A DNA stretch of 64,000 nt from Cryobacterium sp. GrIS_2_6 (GTDB taxonomy: Bacteria; Actinomycetota; Actinomycetes; Actinomycetales; Microbacteriaceae). The stretch spans positions 2,914,001 through 2,978,000 of the forward strand of contig NZ_JAXCHP010000001.1 of assembly GCF_035984545.1 (NCBI RefSeq). Reading direction: 5' to 3'. A program made the translations under genes and the position numbers. The notes under the pieces were generated by a model. It searched no databases. It was not told the DNA's origin and saw nothing but the letters and a program-made list of their open reading frames with translations. Shown piece after piece: positions 55,420 to 63,772 of this stretch; position 1 is the first letter of the stretch, and each line of letters opens with the position of its first letter.

Positions 55420-55432
55420 AGACGGCACGATC

Positions 55433-56716
55433 TCACACGGCGCCCGGGGTGAGGGAGGCGTGAGTTTGGGGTTCGCGGCGTTGCCAGTCCTGGGGCAGGG
55501 CGGCTTCGAGGGCGTCGTCGACGGTGATGATGCCGAGGATGTGGCCGCTTTCGTCGAGGACCGGGAGGGTGAGGAGGTTGAAGTCAGCCATGCGGGTGGT
55601 GACGTCGATGATGTCATCTTGTGGTGCGGCGTGAACGGGATCAGGGTCAGCGACTTCGCGAAGGGGACGGTGCGGGTCTGTTTGGAGGGCGCGGATGATA
55701 CTGATCGCACCACGGAGTGTTCCGTCGTCGGCGGTGCTGTAAATGGTGGTGAGGGCTTCCGGTTGTTGAGTTGTCGAGGTGCGAATGAGATCAAGGGCGT
55801 CCTGGATGGTCGCGTGCTCCGCCAGAGCGAGGTATTCCACACCCATGAGGCCCCCTGCCGTTGCGGTGTGGTAGCCCAGCAGGGCCAGAACTTTGGTGTG
55901 TTGGGGTTCAGGGAGCAGAGCGAGGACTTCCCGGCGTCGCGCCTGGGGAAGGTCAGTGATGGCGTCGGCCGCGTCATCTGCCCGCATCCGGGTCAGGACA
56001 GAAGCGACGTCAGCAGTACTTCGGGATTTGAGGAGATGGGTGAGGCTGTCTTCGTCGAGTTCTTCAAAGACGTCTGCTTCGAATTCCGGGTCGTTGTGGA
56101 CTTGAGTGAGGAGTTCGCTTTGCTCTTTAGCGTCTGCCGTTTCGATGAGGTCTGCAATTTGGGCTGCTTTGAGACGGCGTAATTTCCCAAACGGGGCGCG
56201 AACGAGGACCGACGGTTCGTGGCCGATGAGGGCTTCAAAGGATTTCCAGTCCCGTGCCGGGTCGGTGGCGATGTTCTTCCGGGTGGACCACCAGTGGGTT
56301 TGGTGCACGTTCAATCCTGTGACAGCCCACGTGGCGGTGTCGGAGCTGAGATAAATGTCGTGAGCACGGACGAGGGAGGCCATGTGCACGTCGATGAGGC
56401 GGTGGCCCAGGACGTCAGCGTTGAGTAGGACCTCGCCCGGGCGGCGCTGGAATGCCCGCACGTTCAAGCGGGCTGTGGTGAGCTCGACTCGATTGGGTTC
56501 CAAGGCTCTGACGTCGGCGATCGGGACGTAGATGGTTTCGGAACCCACTTTGACCACGAGCGCGGTCACGAGGGGGTAGTCATCTCCCCTGAGGCGAACA
56601 ATGACGTCAGCGAGTTTGGCAAGTTGTTTTCCTTGGCTGTCGACCACGGCATGGCGCAGGAGTTGGGAAAGACGGAGAGCGGATTTAGTTGTTGTTGGAA
56701 CGGGAGAGTTAGACAC
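55433..56716 (-). CDS. MgtE-N/CBS domain protein with PRC-barrel-like start, no membrane domain
   Basis: A 427-aa soluble protein. The N-terminal 110 residues resemble a PRC-barrel module (SQLLRHAVVDSQGKQLAKLA, PIADVRALEPNRVELTT). Residues about 180-300 are the MgtE intracellular N domain (LADLIETADAKEQSELL-like helices), then a CBS pair (LDLIRTSTTQQPEALTTIY and FNLLTLPVLDESGHILGIIT). The five-helix Mg2+ channel of MgtE is absent, so it is probably a Mg2+-sensing partner of the adjacent Nramp-like transporter. A GTG at 56716 with AAAGAAG upstream is used. Confidence 0.85.
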   Translation of the reverse strand: MSNSPVPTTTKSALRLSQLLRHAVVDSQGKQLAKLADVIVRLRGDDYPLVTALVVKVGSETIYVPIADVRALEPNRVELTTARLNVRAFQRRPGEVLLNADVLGHRLIDVHMASLVRAHDIYLSSDTATWAVTGLNVHQTHWWSTRKNIATDPARDWKSFEALIGHEPSVLVRAPFGKLRRLKAAQIADLIETADAKEQSELLTQVHNDPEFEADVFEELDEDSLTHLLKSRSTADVASVLTRMRADDAADAITDLPQARRREVLALLPEPQHTKVLALLGYHTATAGGLMGVEYLALAEHATIQDALDLIRTSTTQQPEALTTIYSTADDGTLRGAISIIRALQTDPHRPLREVADPDPVHAAPQDDIIDVTTRMADFNLLTLPVLDESGHILGIITVDDALEAALPQDWQRREPQTHASLTPGAV

Positions 56717-56792
56717 AGTGGCTTCTTTCACGAACAAGGCTAGGTAGAGGTGGCACGTTGTCGGGGTGGTATTGAGAATATGGTGCTCGCGG

Positions 56793-58442
56793 CTAGTGGC
56801 CCAGTGCGAGCTGGATGACGCGGACCACGACGAGGACCATAGCGAGGATCAGGTAGGCGCGCAGCACGCCCAATCCGATGGTCCGACCGGTGGAGAGCTC
56901 CGGGCGGGCGAGGAGGGTGAGGGGTGGCATCCGCCAACGGAGACGTTGACTGTGTTCCATCGGGAGCACCGCATCACCGGCCGGGCGTCGCCGGCGAAGG
57001 ACCAGGGCGGTCGCTCCGACAAGAATTCCCAAGACGCTGCCCCCGCCGAGGATGGACAAGATTGTCTCTCCCGTGATGTCTGGGAAGAGAACGCTGGCTG
57101 TGAGGATGATGGAAAGCATGACCAGCACGGCGACGACAACAGACGTGAACAGGTTCAACCATTTGCCGTTGACCCAGGGGCCCAGCACGTCTTTGTCGTT
57201 GCAGAGCAATAAGAGGAAGACCGTGGCTGAAGGTAGCAGCACCCCGGCGAGAGTCTGTACTCCCACGGTCAAGAGTCCCAGCGGCGCACCGGGAATCAGA
57301 ACAATCGTGGCTGCCAGGGCGAGGAGGGCAGCGAATACGGCGTAGAAGCCCTTCGCTTCCCACGGTTTGCGGTGCAGGGAGTGCTTCAACCCCAACACGT
57401 CGCCCAACGCGTATGAAGTAGACAAACCTACTGCGGCCGCACCAATAATGGACGCGTCGATCAACGCGATCGCGAACATCACTCCCACGCCAGGTCCGAC
57501 AAACTTGCCGAGGCCTTCTGCGACCCCGAGTGCGTCAGTGAAATTGCCGAATTCGGGCCGGCCCGTGAAGGTGGCGGACGTGAAGCCGATGATCGCGGCC
57601 GCACCGACGATGACCATCAAGATCCCGATCCACAAGTCGACCTTTTCGTAATTCATGAACCGGGGCGTGATGCGCTTGTCAATGACATAGGACTGTTGGA
57701 AGAACAACTGCCACGGGGCGACGGTCGTGCCGACGATCCCGATGATGAGCAGCATCACCGTGGAAAGTTGGGACCCGGGTGGCATCCCGGGGAGCACAAA
57801 ATTGGTCGCCATCTCACCCAGATTCGGACCCGACAGAAAGAAAATGGGGACCAACAAGAGGGACCCGGCAACAAGAACCATGCTGACGCGTTCGAACCGT
57901 TTAAAAGACCCGGTGCTGACGGCGCCGAGCACGAGCACGGCTGCAACAATTACGCCGGGAATTTGGGGGATGCCCAGATACTGCAAGCCCAAACTGATAC
58001 CGATGAATTCGGTCACGATGGTGAGCGCGTTCAGGATGAACAGGTCAATGACGCTGAAGGCTCCCCAGAACTTTCCAAAACGTTCCAAGATGAGCCGGGC
58101 ATGGCCCACCCCCGTGACCACCCCCAACCGCAACACCATTTCCTGGTTCACGTAGAGGACAGGTACCAGCAGCAGCAACGTCCACAGCAATGTGGTCCCA
58201 TAATTTTGGCCAGCTTGCGTGTAGGTCCCAAACGCGCCAGCGTCGTTGTCGCCGACCATCACAATCAGTCCAGGACCCAGAATGGCCAAAAGGGTACGCA
58301 GTTTTGCCCGCACGCCCCGCCGCGGCGCATCATCGCCGAGTCGAATCGTGCCCATGGCCCCTTCAATATCGCCCACGTGCGCGGAATCCAGGACCGCTGA
58401 CACGGGCCCGGTCGGAGGAACGAGGTTTGACGTTGTATCCAT
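56793..58442 (-). CDS. Nramp-like divalent metal transporter with extra C-terminal segment
   Basis: A 549-aa transporter, longer than typical Nramp. Segment 1 reads GPGLIVMVGDNDAGAFGTYT and segment 6 GTTVAPWQLFFQQSYVIDK; both depart from the canonical DPGN and MPHN motifs, as in the first copy at 42.1 kb. The C-terminus adds about 60 residues with PPLTLLARPELSTGR and a membrane segment LGVLRAYLILAMVLVVV, comparable to the separate small protein at 41859-42056. It lies 76 bp upstream of the MgtE-N/CBS gene on the same strand and probably forms an operon with it. Confidence 0.88.
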   Translation of the reverse strand: MDTTSNLVPPTGPVSAVLDSAHVGDIEGAMGTIRLGDDAPRRGVRAKLRTLLAILGPGLIVMVGDNDAGAFGTYTQAGQNYGTTLLWTLLLLVPVLYVNQEMVLRLGVVTGVGHARLILERFGKFWGAFSVIDLFILNALTIVTEFIGISLGLQYLGIPQIPGVIVAAVLVLGAVSTGSFKRFERVSMVLVAGSLLLVPIFFLSGPNLGEMATNFVLPGMPPGSQLSTVMLLIIGIVGTTVAPWQLFFQQSYVIDKRITPRFMNYEKVDLWIGILMVIVGAAAIIGFTSATFTGRPEFGNFTDALGVAEGLGKFVGPGVGVMFAIALIDASIIGAAAVGLSTSYALGDVLGLKHSLHRKPWEAKGFYAVFAALLALAATIVLIPGAPLGLLTVGVQTLAGVLLPSATVFLLLLCNDKDVLGPWVNGKWLNLFTSVVVAVLVMLSIILTASVLFPDITGETILSILGGGSVLGILVGATALVLRRRRPAGDAVLPMEHSQRLRWRMPPLTLLARPELSTGRTIGLGVLRAYLILAMVLVVVRVIQLALGH

Positions 58443-59053
58443 GGTGAACTTTCTGCAGGAAATGAAAAGACAGGATCCGGGAGCCGATCAAACGCGGCCC
58501 CACGAGGGCCGGCGATGTCGGGAACACCGCGGAAACCACAGGGCCGGGCGAGAAAATATGACCTGGCCGGGCTGCGATCACCGCGGGGCACGCCACCAGA
58601 AAGGCGTGTGCAGGCAGACTGCTACCTGGTGCGCGTGGTCGGCAGGAGGTAGGGTCTATGGCTCTCGCTCATTGACGTGCTCCCTCCGCTTTGCTCAGCG
58701 CACACGAAGAGTCCGACCAGACCGGCCGAGGTAACCTCTCCTCGTAAGACCTTTGGCACTTTGCGGCGTTAACCCGGAAACCGGGAGCCAATCGGGGCAA
58801 TCCCTTGTTCCGGGAAAACCTGTCCTGACCCGGGGCGTCTCTGGACGTTGGGGGTCGCTGGCTTATATCCACAAAGGAGCCTCAGCTAACGAACGGCGCC
58901 CTGCAAAGATGACTGTACGCGGAGACCCCAACAGAAGCAATCGCGGCTGTCAATGTTCCACAAGCGTTCACCTTGCCGCGACGTTAAACGGCCGCCGTCT
59001 GGGCGGCGCGGCAACATGGATAGCTTTACCTTGCTAGCGCGCCGCGTTCTAAA
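58443..59053. other. Leader and intergenic region of the second Nramp operon
   Basis: About 600 bases without a recognised gene. On the minus strand it is the likely promoter and 5' leader of the Nramp-like gene and contains several GC-rich hairpins (for example CGAGG...CCTCG near 58725-58745). No known metal riboswitch consensus was found by eye. Confidence 0.45.
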
Positions 59054-59673
59054 GTGCTCAACTCGACTAGATCCCCCGGTCCAACCCTTCATCGGACCCG
59101 GAAAGACCAGAACGCCAAGGGCGAGGACCTAAGTCGAGACCAAGACTTGAGGAAGCAGAGGACAGGGATGCACTCATTCGGATCACTCATCCTGCTGCCA
59201 CTGAACGCGAACCAGGTCGCAGCCGGTTCCCGGTCTGATCCCGGGCCTGACCTTCCTCTCGGCACGATGACGGACCCGACGTTCACCGCCCAGGCGCGTC
59301 TGGCCGCTCACCGACTAAATCTCTTCCGGATCGCACCAGACATGGTCCTCACGCCCTGCGAACCGGGCTGGATGCCGCTCACTCAAGGGGTACTGACGGA
59401 ACTGCGTCACCTACCGCGCGTTGTCCGCTCCGACCGTCGACTGGACGTTGAAGAGGCCTGGGATCGTCACCAAAGCGCACGGCGCCAAGACCCCTCACTC
59501 CGGCCCGGCTGGTTGTCGCGGACCGAGTCGTCCCCCGAAGCTGGCGACACCGGTGACGCGACTTCGACCTCGTTCAGCCCGCCGAGCAGACTCGAACTAT
59601 CAGCAAACATGGACACCAAGGACGTCGTATCCACTTCGAGGCGGTCGTTCGTCACAGATTTGCTCATGCCGCT
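59054..59673 (+). pseudogene. Hypothetical gene interrupted by IS3, 5' part
   Basis: An open frame of about 206 codons up to the IS3 insertion (possible later starts at MHSFGSLILLPL or MTDPTFTAQARL). It contains RLAAHRLNLFRIAPDMVL and, near the break, RRSFVTDLLMP. Joining it to 60932-61112 after removing the element and one GCT copy gives an uninterrupted frame of about 266 codons, which supports a real gene. No family is recognised. Confidence 0.5.
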
Positions 59674-59715
59674 GGGGACTGCCCCGAGTTCAGTTGACTC
59701 AAAGGGTTAGTGGTT

Positions 59716-60579
59716 TCAGGCGGCCTTGAGGGCCACGTTTATTGTCTCAAACTCGATCGGGGTGAGCTTGCCGAGGCGGCGTTGTCGGCGCTTGCGGTGG
59801 TAGGTCCTCTCGATCCAGACCACCATCGCCAGGCGCAGTTCTTCCCGGGTTGACCACCGCTGCCGGTCCAGGACGTTCTTCTGCAGCAGGGCGAAGAACG
59901 ACTCCATCGCGGCGTTATCGCCGCAGGCGCCGACGCGACCCATCGACCCGGTGATGCCGTTGTTCTTCAGCACCCGAAGGAACGCGTTGGAGCGGAATTG
60001 AGAGCCTCGGTCCGAGTGCAGGATCGTGCCGTCGATGGTGCGCTGGCCGATCGCGTTGCGGGCCGCTGCGACGGCCAGGGATGCTTTCATTCGGGAGTCG
60101 ATGGAGTAGCCGACGATCTTGTTCGAGTAGACGTCTTTGATCGCGCAGAGGTAGAGCTTGCCCTCGTCGGTGCGGTGTTCGGTGATGTCGGTCAGCCAAA
60201 GCTGGTTCGGGCGTGTCGCGGTGAATTTCCGCTCGACGAGGTCGTCGTGGACGGGTGGGCCGGCCTTGCGCGTGAGGCCGCGTTTCTTCGCGAACACGGA
60301 CCAGAGCCGCTGCTGCGAGCACAGCCGCCAGACCCGGTTCTCGCTGGCGCTGAGGCCCGCCTGGTGGAGCTCGTCGGCGATGAACCGGTATCCGAACGCA
60401 GGGTCGTCCCGGTGAGCGTCCCAGGCGGCGTTGGTGAGGTGGGCGTCGTCCCAGTCGCGCTGGGAGATAGGGTTGCGCTTCCACTGGTAGAACGCTTGTT
60501 TGGAGAAGCGCAACACCCGGCAGGTCACCGTGACGGGGACACCGTCGACGGCCAGTTCACGGACCAGCGGGTAGATCAT
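59716..60579 (-). CDS. IS3 OrfB transposase
   Basis: A 287-aa integrase-like catalytic subunit. The DDE triad is complete: LWLTDITEHRTDEGK, ILHSDRGSQF and NAAMESFFALLQ. The N-terminal helix region (CRVLRFSKQAFYQWKR) and the C-terminal RLGKLTPIEFETI are typical. Its ATG overlaps the OrfA TGA (ATGA). Unlike the IS3 copy at 19 kb, this one has no frame break. Confidence 0.95.
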   Translation of the reverse strand: MIYPLVRELAVDGVPVTVTCRVLRFSKQAFYQWKRNPISQRDWDDAHLTNAAWDAHRDDPAFGYRFIADELHQAGLSASENRVWRLCSQQRLWSVFAKKRGLTRKAGPPVHDDLVERKFTATRPNQLWLTDITEHRTDEGKLYLCAIKDVYSNKIVGYSIDSRMKASLAVAAARNAIGQRTIDGTILHSDRGSQFRSNAFLRVLKNNGITGSMGRVGACGDNAAMESFFALLQKNVLDRQRWSTREELRLAMVVWIERTYHRKRRQRRLGKLTPIEFETINVALKAA

Positions 60580-60860
60580 TTTGGGTTGACGTCCCGGGAC
60601 AGATAGGCCACGGCCCGCCGCATGACCTCGGCTTCCTGCTCGAGCAGCCGGATGCGCTTCCTGGCATCGCGCAGTTCCGCGGATTCCTTCTCGGTCACGC
60701 CGGGCTTGACGCCTTCTTGGACGTCGGCTTTCTTGAGCCAGTTCGCCAGGCAGGACTCCGAGATCCCGAAGTCCTTCGCGATCTGATTCAGCGGGGCTTC
60801 GTGCTTCCGGGCGACCGCGACAACATCGCGGCGGAACTCGGGTGGGTAAGGCTTGGGCAT
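60576..60860 (-). CDS. IS3 OrfA
   Basis: A 94-aa DNA-binding subunit: YPPEFRRDVVAVARKHEAPL, the IAKDFGISESCLANWLKKAD helix-turn-helix and a leucine-zipper-like tail (RIRLLEQEAEVMRRAVAYL). The ATG at 60860 is preferred. Its stop overlaps the OrfB start, so both proteins or a fusion are made. Confidence 0.92.
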   Translation of the reverse strand: MPKPYPPEFRRDVVAVARKHEAPLNQIAKDFGISESCLANWLKKADVQEGVKPGVTEKESAELRDARKRIRLLEQEAEVMRRAVAYLSRDVNPK

Positions 60861-60931
60861 GATGACATCTTTCCAGCGAAGACGAATCTCCACAGGTCAG
60901 GAGTCAACCAAACCCGGGGCAGTCCCCTGCT

Positions 60932-61112
60932 GTCCGACCGGCAAACCATACTTCTCATGGCAGATCCGCACGTTATTGCTCAACTACGGATCGTTCTCAA
61001 CGACAGCAATGCTCGGCAGACCCGTGACGCTGAACTCCCGACCGGGCAACTCCTCCGATACGACTTCGACCGCAACCTGCACCCCCTCAACCCCTTGGGA
61101 AGCTCCCTCTAA
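60932..61112 (+). pseudogene. Hypothetical gene interrupted by IS3, 3' part
   Basis: The continuation of the gene at 59054-59673: after the GCT duplication it reads SDRQTILLMADPHVIAQLRI, then TGQLLRYDFDRNLHPLNPL and a stop at 61112. The frame is the same as the 5' part. It cannot be made alone from a native start. Confidence 0.5.
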
Positions 61113-61332
61113 CCGGCGATCTCCAGTTCTCCACGCTGGTAGCCGCCACTCCAGCACGACGCTGCCAAGCGTGCCAGCGATGCCAACACCGAGCAAACTG
61201 GCAGCTGAGGTGCTGTCGACCGGCGTCTTCGCCGATATCCAAGTGGTGCTTTCCCACGAGTGGTGATGAATGCACAGAAGTCGCTGGTCTGGGTTGCATT
61301 CGAGTGCCCTAGAACCCGAGGACCCGAGGGAT

Positions 61333-61435
61333 TGTCAATGGCCATTTGGAACTGCCCGTAGGCGGCCAGCAGAATTGCCCGCTGGTGGCCACGAGAACTG
61401 CCCGGTCATGGCCAACAGATCTGCCCACCTGGGTG
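61333..61435. repeat. IS21 left-end transposase-binding repeats
   Basis: Four boxes with the form GGCC.., about 10 bases, then CTGCCC or TTGCCC (GGCCATTTGGAACTGCCC, GGCGGCCAGCAGAATTGCCC, and so on) in tandem. They mirror the boxes at 63880-63968. Confidence 0.75.
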
Positions 61436-61469
61436 TTGGTGGCGTTGGCCATGCGCGGTCGTAGTTGGT

Positions 61470-62249
61470 CTAGCTCATCTTCGTGACGCCTTTCCCGGCG
61501 AGGGCCTGCGTGAGGCGGATCGAGTCGCCCGAGGTCTGGCAGACGTGGGCGTGGTGCAGGAGCCGGTCAACGGTCGCGGTCGCGAGGGTCTTGGGCATGA
61601 GCTCGTCAAAGCCTGCTGGATGCAGGTTCGACGAGACTGCGATGGAGCGTTTCTCGTAGGCGGCATCGACGAGTCGATAGAGGCCCTCGGCGGCGTCGGC
61701 CCCGACTTCGAGCAGCCCGATGTCATCGATCACGATCAGATCCGAGCGCAGGATCCGGGCCACGACCCGGCCGACGGAGTCGTCGGCGCGGTGCGCGCGG
61801 ACGAGAGCACCGAGGTCTTCGAGGCGGAACCAGGCGACTCGCATCCCGGCCTCGACGACTTGCTGGCCGAGGGCCTCGAGGAAGAACGTCTTCCCAGTCC
61901 CGGAGGGCCCGCAAACGACGACGTTCTCCTTCCGGCCGATCCATTCCAACGTGCGGAGGGCCTGCTGCGTCGGGGCCGGGATCGAGGACGCGGCCTCATC
62001 CCACGTGTCGAACGTTTTCCCCGTTGGGAACCCCGCGGCCCGGCGCCTGGTCGCGAGCATTGACCGGGACCGGCCGGTGACTTCCTCAACGAAGAGGGCC
62101 TTGATGATCTCGACGGGTTCCCAGCGTTGCGCCCGGGCGGTCGCGATCAGTTCCGGCGCCAGAGCGCGGGCGTAGGGCATCTTTAACTGCCGCATCAACG
62201 CTTCCAGGTCCGCGGGCAGCGCGGGCGCGGCGGTCGCGGTGACGCTCAC
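61470..62249 (-). CDS. istB: IS21 helper ATPase IstB
   Basis: A 259-aa AAA+ ATPase. Walker A reads VVCGPSGTGKTFF (about residues 112-124), Walker B LIVIDDIGLLEV, and the N-terminal MRQLKMPYARALAPELI region contacts the transposase. It activates IstA and directs target choice. The start overlaps the IstA stop by four bases (ATGA), the usual IS21 arrangement. Confidence 0.95.
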   Translation of the reverse strand: MSVTATAAPALPADLEALMRQLKMPYARALAPELIATARAQRWEPVEIIKALFVEEVTGRSRSMLATRRRAAGFPTGKTFDTWDEAASSIPAPTQQALRTLEWIGRKENVVVCGPSGTGKTFFLEALGQQVVEAGMRVAWFRLEDLGALVRAHRADDSVGRVVARILRSDLIVIDDIGLLEVGADAAEGLYRLVDAAYEKRSIAVSSNLHPAGFDELMPKTLATATVDRLLHHAHVCQTSGDSIRLTQALAGKGVTKMS

Positions 62250-63772
62250 GCGCTCTGCTCCAACTCGTCATCGGCGGCTTGTCCGATAGCGGCCCACCCG
62301 GCGGTGCCCTGCGCGAGCGAGCTGGTCTCGCCCGCCGTGCGTGCCGGCGGGCGGATCGAGCCTGCGCTGAGGAGGGAGGCGAGGTCACCGGTCGCGAACC
62401 GACCATAGGTCGCGGCCTGGCCGAGGTCCTCGTCGACCGGGGCGGTGCCGCTGATCTTGGCCAGCGCGACGGCCTCAGCCATCTTCACGTTCATCCGCGC
62501 GGTCCCGGCCGCGGCCGCTTCCAGTAACCACGCGTGCGCGCCAGCCCCGATGGCCAGGAACTCCGTCTCGGCCGCGCTGCGCGGGGTGATCGTGTAATCT
62601 CCCGGGATCTTCTCCCGGTGATCGGGGAAGTGCGCGTCGTCAATTTTCGGACTGCCGGGCCGGGCCCGGTGGTGCCGGGCGACTTCAACGGGACCGTCAC
62701 TGCCGACGTGGACGATGACGACCTGCTCAGAGGCTCCGACGCCGTGGCTGCGGACGAACACACGGGCGCCGAGCAAGTGCGCCGGCACCGAGTACTGGCC
62801 GTTCTCGAACGTGACCATCGGCGTGTTCTCCGGAACGGCCCGCGTCAAGCCCAGCGCGACGGTGTGCGCGGTGTCAGGGACCCGGTGCAACCGGGGCCGT
62901 TCCTCCTCGAGCATCGCGGACGGCTTCCGCCTGGTCGCGCGGTGCTCCCGGGCATTCACCACGGCCATGAACGCCTCGCAGGCCGCTTCGACCTCGGCAA
63001 ACGAGGCGTAGTCGGGCCGGAGGTTGGTGTCTTTGGGCACGATGTCAGCCTTGGCGAGCTTCACCGAGGACTCCACCCCGCCCTTGGACGCGGGATCCGC
63101 CGGCTGGCACGTCAGCACGCTCACCCCGTAGTGGCGGGCGAAGTCCACCGTCTGTGGATTCCGCACCGGAACCCCGGCGACATGGGAGACGGTCACCGTT
63201 TTCTCGTTATCGGTCAGGACGTAGGTCGGGGCGCCGCCGAGGAGCCGGAACGAGCGGTCCAGCGCGGCGAACACGCTCGGCGCCGTCCGATCCCGTAACG
63301 CGATCACGATACGGAACCGTGACCACGCTAGCCACGCGACGAACAACACCGTTTTCTTCCCGTCGATGACGGGGCCGTCGCCGAAGTCATACTGCAACCA
63401 CATTCCCGGCTCCGTGATCCACGGCCGGTGCACCCGCACCCGGCCAAGCCGGAACGCAGCACGGACCTGCGCGACCGCGCGCCGCGTCGACCGCTCCGAC
63501 CCCGCAAAGCCCAGGCCGATCAGTTTCGCGTGGGCCCGGTCCGCACGGATCTTGCCCTGAGAGGCCTCCACCCATTCCTCGATCTTGGGCAGGAACGGGT
63601 CCGTGACCCGGCCCCGGTAGGCGGGCTCCGCGAGCGGCCGGCCCGCGTCGCGCGCGGCGACGTGCCGGGCGACGGTGTGATGCGAGCACCCGGTGAGCTC
63701 GGCCGCAGCACGCAACGACTCGGTCAGGTCGTAGGCAGCGAGTATTTCCATGATTTCTCCGTCAAACTTCAT
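62246..63772 (-). CDS. istA: IS21 transposase IstA
   Basis: A 508-aa DDE transposase. The N-terminal helix-turn-helix (SLRAAAELTGCSHHTVARH) is followed by the rve domain: WLQYDFGDGPVIDGKKTVL, VLTDNEKTVTV and SKGGVESSVKLAKADIV carry the DDE residues. The C-terminal beta-barrel (NGQYSVPAHLLGARVFVRSH) completes it. Intact and probably active. The frame starts with ATG at 63772. Confidence 0.95.
   Translation of the reverse strand: MKFDGEIMEILAAYDLTESLRAAAELTGCSHHTVARHVAARDAGRPLAEPAYRGRVTDPFLPKIEEWVEASQGKIRADRAHAKLIGLGFAGSERSTRRAVAQVRAAFRLGRVRVHRPWITEPGMWLQYDFGDGPVIDGKKTVLFVAWLAWSRFRIVIALRDRTAPSVFAALDRSFRLLGGAPTYVLTDNEKTVTVSHVAGVPVRNPQTVDFARHYGVSVLTCQPADPASKGGVESSVKLAKADIVPKDTNLRPDYASFAEVEAACEAFMAVVNAREHRATRRKPSAMLEEERPRLHRVPDTAHTVALGLTRAVPENTPMVTFENGQYSVPAHLLGARVFVRSHGVGASEQVVIVHVGSDGPVEVARHHRARPGSPKIDDAHFPDHREKIPGDYTITPRSAAETEFLAIGAGAHAWLLEAAAAGTARMNVKMAEAVALAKISGTAPVDEDLGQAATYGRFATGDLASLLSAGSIRPPARTAGETSSLAQGTAGWAAIGQAADDELEQSA

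Larger units (their letters stand above)
59674..60928 (-). mobile_element. IS3-family insertion sequence, apparently complete
   Basis: About 1,255 bp, inverted repeats GGGGACTGCCCCGAGTTCAG (left) and the matching right end (GGGGACTGCCCCGGGTTTGG on the other strand). A 3-bp GCT duplication fits if the right end includes one extra T. Both frames are intact, so it may be active; it interrupts a rightward gene. Confidence 0.9.

Noticed and set aside
58443..58900. Possible yybP-ykoY or other metal riboswitch before the Nramp-like gene
   Set aside because: GC-rich hairpins exist but the conserved yybP-ykoY loops were not found by eye.
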